NCBI GenBank assembly: GCA_964499865.1
Contig: CAZCPY010000178.1
Span: forward strand, 1-5,500
Reading direction: 5' to 3'
DNA length: 5,500 nucleotides
DNA from: JANOGU01 sp964499865
GTDB lineage: Bacteria; Pseudomonadota; Alphaproteobacteria; Rhodobacterales; Rhodobacteraceae
Each line of letters starts with the position of its first letter. The first letter of the stretch is position 1. The notes below the pieces were generated by a model, which made no database searches, was not told the DNA's origin, and saw only the letters and a list, made by a program, of their open reading frames with translations. Below, in pieces: positions 1 to 4,245 of the stretch. The position numbers and the translations under genes are program-made.

Positions 1-55
1 GCACTCAACGGCCTGCCACCCCTCACAAGGGTGAACAACCTGATGAGAACTCACA
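1..55 (+). mobile_element. Right end of an IS481-family insertion sequence (partial)
   Basis: Read on the minus strand from position 55, the sequence starts TGTGAGTTCTCATCAGGTTG, which has the TGTGA...AGGTTGT layout I recall for IS481-type terminal repeats. Next to it, positions 56-61 are ACTAGG, matching the NCTAGN target described for IS481. The transposase reading frame runs through the repeat to this boundary. The other IS end, the second terminal repeat and the second target copy lie left of the window. The boundary at 55 is inferred from one end only. Confidence 0.5.
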
Positions 56-60
56 ACTAG
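1..60 (+). CDS. IS481-type transposase, C-terminal end (partial)
   Basis: Frame 1 of the + strand is open from the window edge and reads ALNGLPPLTRVNNLMRTHN followed by TAG at 58-60. The pattern 'aLnGlPPltRv...NNLmr.H' then stop is the typical end of IS481-family DDE transposases, which cut and join the ends of their insertion sequence. Only the last 19 residues are visible, so the DDE catalytic residues lie outside the window and activity cannot be judged. The stop codon falls in the CTAG flanking the predicted IS end, so the target DNA rather than the IS appears to supply it. The family call rests on this short motif together with the terminal repeat and target site. A different rve-domain transposase (IS3-like) is possible but fits less well. 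Confidence 0.6.
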   Translation, partial: ALNGLPPLTRVNNLMRTHN

Positions 61-253
61 GTCACCGAAACTGTGCAGGCGGGCCACGGACGATCGGTTG
101 GGCGGAAGCCCCTGATCGACCAGGGTCTCGGCTGGGGCAGCGCCCATTTCCGGGCGTCGTCACGGCGCGAGGCGCGTCTCGCTCGCGTGAGCTATCCTTC
201 CGTCTGACTTGGGCCCGGTAAGCACCGGAGGGAAGCTTGGAGATAGAGGCCAT
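55..253 (-). pseudogene. Decayed tyrosine recombinase (phage/island integrase), N-terminal remnant
   Basis: On the minus strand an ATG at 253-251 begins MASISKLPSGAYRAQVRRK (253-197), the typical start of an integrase arm-type DNA-binding domain. Homology then continues in other frames: ASETRLA (186-166) in a second frame, RRDDARKWAL (167-138) in a third, and from AETLVDQGLPPNRSS (132-88) to the FGDLV codons (69-55) in the second frame again. Joined, these give a collinear stretch of about 65 residues resembling alphaproteobacterial site-specific integrases. Three frame changes plus in-frame stops show the gene is dead. The match ends at the CTAG where the IS481-type element begins, so the catalytic domain (R...H-x-x-R...Y) is absent here and may lie beyond the IS. 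Its place next to dusA, pointing away from it, fits an integrase of a dusA-targeting element. Confidence 0.75.
56..61. other. Probable IS481-type target site (NCTAGN)
   Basis: ACTAGG lies directly beside the predicted IS tip. On the minus strand the same bases encode part of the integrase remnant's Leu-Val codons (after FGD), so the site was inside the integrase gene before insertion. On the + strand its TAG terminates the transposase. A matching copy should flank the other IS end outside the window. Confidence 0.5.
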
Positions 254-370
254 TTTCGTGTGCGGCTCATGTGTGCGACTTGAGTCGTCGAAACAGGGGA
301 TATTTGGGGCCATCAGGGCGTAGTCTGGCGTGGCCACCACTCGTGCCAACGGATTGAAGATACAATAAAA
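254..370. promoter_or_regulatory. Non-coding interval between integrase remnant and dusA
   Basis: About 117 bases separate the divergent integrase remnant and dusA, and should hold the promoters for both. I see a near-perfect 10-bp direct repeat, GTGTGCGGCT (258-267) and GTGTGCGACT (271-280), and a perfect inverted repeat CGACT-TG-AGTCG (276-287); these could be integrase arm sites or an operator. A weak sigma70-like pair for dusA is GCGACT (275-280), 18 bases, then GATATT (299-304). TACAAT (361-366) resembles a -10 box but lies too close to the ATG at 371 to drive this start. No strong Shine-Dalgarno precedes dusA; there is only a purine-rich GAAGA (356-360) followed by an A-rich stretch. 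The promoter assignments are weak. Confidence 0.35.
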
Positions 371-1348
371 ATGACGGAAAATCAATTACATAGACTGTCC
401 GTCGCCCCCATGATGGACTGGACCGACCGGCTCTGCCGGGCGTTCCACCGGCGGCTGTCGCGGCGGGCGGTGCTGTATACCGAGATGGTGACGGCGCCCG
501 CGGTGATCCACGGGCCCCGCGCCCGCCTGCTGGCGCGCGGGGCGTCGGGGCCGGAGGTCCTGCAGCTGGGCGGGTCGGACCCGGGCGAGCTTGCGCAGGC
601 GGTGCGGCTGGCGGTGCCCTTCGGCTACACCGGGATCAACCTCAACTGCGGATGCCCGTCCGACCGCGTGCAGTCGGGCTGTTTCGGCGCCGTGCTGATG
701 GAGCGCCCGGGCCTCGTGGCCGAGATCTGCCGCGCCATGATCGCCGAAAGCCCGGTGCCGGTGACGGTCAAATGCCGCATCGGCGTGGACGACCAGACCC
801 CGGCCGAGGCCTTGCCGCGCTTCATCGAGGCGGTGGCCGGGGCCGGCGTGCGGCATGTCGTCATCCATGCCCGCAAGGCCTGGCTGCAGGGCCTGTCGCC
901 CAGGGAAAACCGCGAGGTTCCGCCGCTCGACTACGCCCTGGCGCGCGCGATGAAGGACCGCTTCCCCGAACTGGCGGTCAGCCTCAACGGCGGGGTGGCG
1001 ACGCTGGCGGCGGTGCGGGACCATCTGGCGCAGGGCTTCGACGGCGTGATGGTGGGCCGCGCGGCCTATCACGATCCGGCGGGCATCCTGGGCGCGGCCG
1101 ATGCGCTGTGGGGCGATCCGCCGGGGCCGGGGGCCTTGGCCGTGGCGGCGCAGATGCGCGAGGACATCGCCGCGCATCTGGCGGGCGGCGGGCGGCTGCA
1201 CCAGGTCACGCGGCACATGCTGGGCCTGTTCACCGGGCGCCCCGGCGCACGTGCCTGGCGGCGCATGCTGTCCGAGGCGGGGCCCGCGGCGGGGCTGGAC
1301 GCCTACGACCGGGCGCTGGCCGCGGTCGGGGAACGCGCCGCGGCCTGA
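371..1348 (+). CDS. dusA: tRNA-dihydrouridine(20/20a) synthase DusA
   Basis: A 325-residue FMN- and NADPH-dependent cytosolic enzyme that reduces uridines 20/20a in the tRNA D-loop to dihydrouridine. The length is normal for the family. The TIM-barrel domain starts with RLSVAPMMDWTDRLCR (residues 8-23) and YTEMV (36-40). GCPSDRVQSG (94-103) contains the catalytic Cys95. FMN-phosphate and ring contacts expected in the family are visible as K134 (VTVKCRIGVDD), H166 (IHARKAW), N206-G-G and the VGRAAYHDP segment (228-236). A helical C-terminal domain carries GRLHQVTRHMLGLF (274-287). The full set of motifs with no frame break indicates a functional enzyme. Residue 93 is Cys where many homologues have Val (NLNVGCPSD). 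The ATG at 371 is the only reasonable start. The first eight codons are AT-rich, unlike the rest, which suggests an imported 5' end. It converges on the downstream dehydrogenase gene. Confidence 0.96.
   Translation: MTENQLHRLSVAPMMDWTDRLCRAFHRRLSRRAVLYTEMVTAPAVIHGPRARLLARGASGPEVLQLGGSDPGELAQAVRLAVPFGYTGINLNCGCPSDRVQSGCFGAVLMERPGLVAEICRAMIAESPVPVTVKCRIGVDDQTPAEALPRFIEAVAGAGVRHVVIHARKAWLQGLSPRENREVPPLDYALARAMKDRFPELAVSLNGGVATLAAVRDHLAQGFDGVMVGRAAYHDPAGILGAADALWGDPPGPGALAVAAQMREDIAAHLAGGGRLHQVTRHMLGLFTGRPGARAWRRMLSEAGPAAGLDAYDRALAAVGERAAA
395..427 (+). other. Putative attachment-site junction inside the dusA 5' end
   Basis: The codons for LSVAPMMDWTD (DusA residues 9-19) are the conserved 5' stretch that serves as chromosomal attachment site for elements integrating at dusA. 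Base composition switches here: positions 361-395 have 9 G/C in 35, while the sequence after 395 is strongly GC-rich like the host genes. With an integrase remnant just upstream, this is the expected position of an attL/attR junction. No second copy is seen in the window; it should lie at the element's far end. The exact crossover and core length cannot be set from one side. Confidence 0.5.
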
Positions 1349-1362
1349 CCGGCGTCAGGCCG
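1341..1362. terminator. Hairpin shared by convergent dusA and dehydrogenase genes
   Basis: CGGCCTGAC (1341-1349) pairs perfectly with GTCAGGCCG (1354-1362) around a CGGC loop, giving a 9-bp GC-rich stem. It contains both stop codons, TGA at 1346-1348 for dusA and TGA at 1357-1355 on the minus strand. Its symmetry suits a bidirectional terminator or 3'-end stabiliser. No T-tract follows on either strand, so it is not a classical intrinsic terminator. Confidence 0.45.
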
Positions 1363-2764
1363 GGATCACCTTGCCCGGGTTCATCACCCCGCCCGGGTCC
1401 AGCGCCGCCTTGACCGCCCGCATCACCGACAGCGCCACCGGCGACTTGCGCCGCGCCATCGACGGCAGCTTGGACAGCCCGACCCCGTGTTCGGCGGAAA
1501 AACTGCCGCCCAGGGCCAGCACCAGATCCTCCACCGCCTCGGTCACGCGGTCGGCCAGCGCCGCATCGTCGCGCGTGGGATAGATGGTGAAGTGGATGTT
1601 GCCATCGCCCAGGTGTGCGATCGCCATCGGGTCGCAGCCGGGGTCCAGCGCCTGCAGCCGCGGCGCGATCCCGTCGAGGAAGGCCGCCACGCCGTCCAGC
1701 GGCAGGGCGATGTCGGTGTCGACATGCGGCCTGCGGGCGAACATCACCTCGGCGGCGAGTTCGCGTCGGTGCCACATCAGGCGCCGCTGCGCCTCGGTGC
1801 GGGCGATCTCGGCGTCGATCAGCGCGCCTTCGTCCAGCATTGCGGCCAGCGTCTCCTCCAGCAGGCGGGCGACGGGCAGGGTGCCGTCCTCGCCCGGCAG
1901 GGCGTCGGCGGGGCGGGCGGCGGCGACCTCGACCAGCACGGTGCAGGGGGCGGGCGCGGGGAAGGGGGGGCGGATGTCGGGGCGGTGCGCGGCCAGCGCG
2001 GCCATGTAGGCGGGGTCCATGTATTCGAAGGCCTCGACCGCGCCGCCCGTCGCCTCCTGCAGGCGGCGCAGCAGCGCCAGCGCATCCGGCAGCCGTGCCA
2101 GCGCCAGCGTCGCCGTGGCATGGGCCGCGGGCGCGGGGTGCAGCCGCATCACCGCCGCCGTGATGACGCCGAGCGTGCCCTCGGCCCCGATGAAGAGGTC
2201 CTTCAGGTCATAGCCGGAGTTGTCCTTGTGCAACTCGCCCATCAGGTCGAGCACGCGGCCGTCGGCCAGCACCACCTCGACGCCCAGGCACAGGGCGCGG
2301 GTGGACCCGTAGCGCAGCACGTTCGACCCGCCCGCGTTGGTCGAGAGGACCCCCCCGATGGTGGCCGACCCCCGGGCGCCGAACCACAGGGGAAAGTTCA
2401 GCCCCTGCGCTGCCGCCGCCTCGTGCAGCGTGGTCAGAACGCAGCCCGCCTCGACCACCGCCAGCCGCGCGTTGGGTTTCAGCGCCCGGACCCGTCCCAT
2501 GCGTTCCAGCGACAGCAGCAGCCCGCCCCGCGTCATCAGCCCGCCGGTGATCCCCGTGCGCCCGCCCGCGGGCACCACCGGCACCCCCGCCGCTGCGGCG
2601 GCGCGGACGCAGGCCGCGACCTCGGCGGTCGATCCCGGCCGGGCCACGGCCAGAGGCGCGGTCGTGTAGTGCCCGGTCCAGTCGGGAAGCCAGGGCGCCA
2701 TCGCGGTGCCGGTCAGCACATGGGGCGCGCCGATGGCGGCCCGAAGGGTCTGGATCAGGGTCAT
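1355..2764 (-). CDS. FAD-linked 2-hydroxyacid dehydrogenase (GlcD / D-lactate / D-2-hydroxyglutarate dehydrogenase class)
   Basis: A 469-residue flavoprotein expected to oxidise a D-2-hydroxyacid to the 2-oxoacid, passing electrons to quinone, cytochrome or ETF. The N-terminal FAD (PCMH-type) domain shows PAGGRTGITGG (65-75), RGSATIGGVLSTNAGGSNVL (131-150) and, across 181-202, DNSGYDLKDLF running into IGAEGTLGVIT. The C-terminal FAD-oxidase domain shows the metal/substrate motifs HLGDGNIHF (H384, H391) and EHGVG (E425, H426), and ends in MNPGKV (461-466). DNSGYDLKDLF resembles the D2HGDH/Dld2 branch, but glycolate and D-lactate enzymes are close, so the substrate is left open. No signal peptide or iron-sulfur domain is seen. 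The start at 2764 has a strong Shine-Dalgarno, GGGAGG (2776-2771), six bases upstream; an in-frame extension to 2893 would overlap tesA and shows no domain. It is probably cotranscribed with tesA, 55 bases upstream. Confidence 0.88.
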   Translation of the reverse strand: MTLIQTLRAAIGAPHVLTGTAMAPWLPDWTGHYTTAPLAVARPGSTAEVAACVRAAAAAGVPVVPAGGRTGITGGLMTRGGLLLSLERMGRVRALKPNARLAVVEAGCVLTTLHEAAAAQGLNFPLWFGARGSATIGGVLSTNAGGSNVLRYGSTRALCLGVEVVLADGRVLDLMGELHKDNSGYDLKDLFIGAEGTLGVITAAVMRLHPAPAAHATATLALARLPDALALLRRLQEATGGAVEAFEYMDPAYMAALAAHRPDIRPPFPAPAPCTVLVEVAAARPADALPGEDGTLPVARLLEETLAAMLDEGALIDAEIARTEAQRRLMWHRRELAAEVMFARRPHVDTDIALPLDGVAAFLDGIAPRLQALDPGCDPMAIAHLGDGNIHFTIYPTRDDAALADRVTEAVEDLVLALGGSFSAEHGVGLSKLPSMARRKSPVALSVMRAVKAALDPGGVMNPGKVIPA

Positions 2765-2770
2765 GACGCT

Positions 2771-2776
2771 CCTCCC
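2771..2776 (-). promoter_or_regulatory. Ribosome binding site of the FAD-linked dehydrogenase gene
   Basis: GGGAGG on the minus strand, six bases before the ATG at 2764-2762. It decides the start in favour of 2764 over the longer open frame reaching back into tesA. Confidence 0.7.
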
Positions 2777-2819
2777 GGTCCGCGCAGGCTGCCCCGCGCC
2801 GCCGCCGGTGCCAAGGGCC

Positions 2820-3509
2820 TCAGCGCGCCCTGGCCACAAGGTCCAGCACCGGCGGCCCCAGCGCCTCGACCACCGCCGCCACGCCTGCGGCATTGGGGTG
2901 GATGCCGTCGGCCTGCATCAGGCCGGGCGCCAGGCGGCGGCCGTCGCCGTCGATCAGCGGCAGGAAGAAGTTGTCGGCCAGGATCGCGCCCTGCGCGGCG
3001 GCGAGGTCGGGAAAGATCGCGTCGAACGCCGCCTTGTAGTCCGCCCCGTAGTTCCCCGGCGCGCGCAGCGACACCAGCAAGACCGGCAGGCCCCTGTCCG
3101 TCGCCCTGACGAGAATCGCCTCCAGGTTCGCCCGCGTCACCGCGGGGTCGATGCCCCGCAGCATGTCGTTGCCGCCGAGGTTGACGATCAGCGCGTCGAC
3201 ATCCTCGGTCAGCGTCCAGTCGATGCGCGCCAGACCCCCTGCCGTGGTGTCGCCCGACACCCCCGCATTGACCACCACCGCGGCGGCGCCCTGCGCCGTC
3301 AGCCAGCGCTGCAACTGCGGCACGAAGCCGTCATCGGGCGGCAGGCCGTAGCCCTGCGTCAGGCTGTCGCCCAGGGCGGCGATGGTCACCGGCTCCTGCG
3401 CCTGCGCCGCGGCGCACGTCAACGTGATCGCCAGCGCCATCGCCGCATTGCAGAACCTGCGCGTCGTGCCATATCCCGCGGCAGCGACGCCGCGAAGGAC
3501 CCCGACCAT
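2820..3509 (-). CDS. tesA: Exported SGNH/GDSL esterase, TesA (arylesterase / lysophospholipase L1) type
   Basis: A 229-residue periplasmic esterase or thioesterase of the TesA/ApeA type, acting on acyl esters or lysophospholipids. All four SGNH blocks are present: ALGDSLTQGYG (45-55) with nucleophile S49, GVSGDTT (83-89) with the oxyanion Gly, GGND (112-115) with N114, and DGIHPN (201-206) with D201 and H204. The N-terminus has Arg17-Arg18, a hydrophobic stretch (19-35) and an AQA cleavage motif at 35-37, a signal peptide. The start is uncertain: ATG at 3509 keeps the basic n-region but overlaps the start of the divergent ABC gene, has only a weak upstream AGGA, and its first 22 codons have somewhat low GC3. 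The alternative ATG at 3440 would leave a 14-residue leader with no basic residue, so I prefer 3509; no GTG/TTG/CTG lies in frame between them. Function is confident, start moderate. It lies upstream of the dehydrogenase gene on the same strand. Confidence 0.88.
   Translation of the reverse strand: MVGVLRGVAAAGYGTTRRFCNAAMALAITLTCAAAQAQEPVTIAALGDSLTQGYGLPPDDGFVPQLQRWLTAQGAAAVVVNAGVSGDTTAGGLARIDWTLTEDVDALIVNLGGNDMLRGIDPAVTRANLEAILVRATDRGLPVLLVSLRAPGNYGADYKAAFDAIFPDLAAAQGAILADNFFLPLIDGDGRRLAPGLMQADGIHPNAAGVAAVVEALGPPVLDLVARAR
3448..3475 (+). promoter_or_regulatory. Weak candidate promoter for the ybbA-ybbP operon
   Basis: TTGCAG (3448-3453), a 16-base spacer and CATATC (3470-3475) form a sigma70-like pair that would start transcription about 25 bases before the ATPase ATG. 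It lies inside the proposed tesA signal-peptide codons. Matches to consensus are partial, and few other AT-rich spots exist between the divergent genes. Confidence 0.25.
3495..3499 (+). promoter_or_regulatory. Ribosome binding site of the ABC ATPase gene
   Basis: AAGGA with eight bases to the ATG at 3508, the best Shine-Dalgarno between the divergent genes. It fixes the ATPase start at 3508 instead of the longer open frame that begins at 3382. Confidence 0.65.
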
Positions 3510-4245
3510 GGCCGACCCGATCCTGTCCCTGACCGCGGCGCGGCTGACGCTGGCGGGCAATGCCGGTCCGGTGGAGGTCCTGCGCGGCATCACGCTGGCG
3601 GTCGCGGCGGGGGAAACGCTGGGGCTGGTCGGTCCTTCGGGGTCGGGCAAGTCGTCGCTCCTGATGCTGATGGGCGGGCTTGAACGCGCCACCGGCGGCG
3701 AGGTGCGGGCCCTGGGCCATGACCTGACCGTGATGGACGAGGACGCGCTGGCCCGGTTCCGCAGGGGCAATATGGGCGTGGTCTTCCAGTCTTTCCACCT
3801 GATCCCGACGATGACCGCGCTGGAAAACGTGGCTGTGCCGCTGGAACTGGCGGGCAACCGCGACGCCTTCGCCCGTGCGGCCGAGGGGCTGGCGGCGGTG
3901 GGGCTGGCGGCGCGGGCCGGCCATTACCCGCACCAGCTGTCGGGGGGCGAGCAGCAGCGCGTGGCGCTGGCCCGCGCGCTGACGCCGCGCCCGCGCATCC
4001 TTCTGGCCGACGAGCCCACGGGCAACCTCGACGGCGCCAACGGGGCGGCGATCGTCGAGCTGCTGTTCGGCCTGTCCGCGCGGCACGGGGCGACGCTGGT
4101 GCTGGTCACCCATGACGAGGCGCTGGCTGCCCGCTGCGACCGTGTGCTGCGCCTGCGCGACGGGCAGATCGAGGGCGAGACGCGCGCCACGGCAAAGGCC
4201 GCCGCCCGGGCCGCCGCCCGGGCCGCCGCCCGGGCCGCCGAATGA
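3508..4245 (+). CDS. ybbA: ABC transporter ATP-binding protein, YbbA (LolD/MacB-like) type
   Basis: A 245-residue cytoplasmic ATPase that powers the FtsX-type permease encoded next. All nucleotide-binding motifs are intact: Walker A GPSGSGKSS (42-50), Q-loop VVFQSFHLIP (91-100, Q94), signature LSGGEQQRVA (144-153), Walker B ILLADEP (164-170, E169), D-loop NLD (173-175) and switch H202 in LVTHDE. This subgroup (LolD, MacB, FtsE, YbbA) serves extrusion or mechanotransmission systems rather than ordinary import. YbbA is assigned from the divergent tesA neighbour and the following large permease; LolD is less likely given that context. It ends in an odd low-complexity tail, KAAARAAARAAARAAE (230-245), from a 12-bp tandem repeat. 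Its stop overlaps the permease start (ATGA), indicating translational coupling. The ATG at 3508 is supported by AAGGA eight bases upstream. Confidence 0.93.
   Translation: MADPILSLTAARLTLAGNAGPVEVLRGITLAVAAGETLGLVGPSGSGKSSLLMLMGGLERATGGEVRALGHDLTVMDEDALARFRRGNMGVVFQSFHLIPTMTALENVAVPLELAGNRDAFARAAEGLAAVGLAARAGHYPHQLSGGEQQRVALARALTPRPRILLADEPTGNLDGANGAAIVELLFGLSARHGATLVLVTHDEALAARCDRVLRLRDGQIEGETRATAKAAARAAARAAARAAE
4201..4240 (+). repeat. 12-bp tandem repeat encoding an Ala/Arg C-terminal tail
   Basis: GCCGCCCGGGCC occurs three times without mismatch (4201-4212, 4213-4224, 4225-4236), then GCCG begins a fourth copy. The unit is a multiple of three, so copy-number change adds or removes an AARA block without a frameshift. 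Each unit holds the 8-bp palindrome GCCCGGGC. The repeat fills the space where a Shine-Dalgarno for the permease (ATG at 4242) would be expected. Confidence 0.9.

Noticed and set aside
361..366. TACAAT as the -10 box of dusA
   Set aside because: Transcription would begin at or after the ATG at 371, and no later in-frame Met would keep the conserved N-terminus.
62..385. 107-codon minus-strand open frame as an intact small protein
   Set aside because: Only its MASISKLPSGAYRAQVRRK stretch is meaningful; the upstream part overlaps the dusA start and the rest is a shifted frame of the integrase remnant.
386..1216. 276-codon open frame antisense to dusA
   Set aside because: Low-complexity Arg/His/Pro-rich translation lying opposite a well-supported gene; no motif.
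1964..1970. Run of seven G as a possible phase-variation tract
   Set aside because: It lies in the intact dehydrogenase frame (Pro-Pro-Phe codons on the minus strand) with no frame break; such runs are expected at this GC content.
2765..2893. N-terminal extension of the dehydrogenase to an upstream ATG at 2893
   Set aside because: It overlaps the tesA 3' end, has low-complexity Trp/Arg-rich content, and the ATG at 2764 has a much better RBS.
1487..3109. Long open frame of 540 codons on the + strand
   Set aside because: It is antisense to the FAD-linked dehydrogenase and tesA; its Arg/Gly/Ala/Pro-rich translation lacks domains and is the usual by-product of GC-rich third positions.
3331..4113. 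260-codon minus-strand open frame opposite the ABC ATPase
   Set aside because: Shadow of a gene with complete ABC motifs; the translation is Arg/Gln/Pro/His-rich with no recognisable domain.
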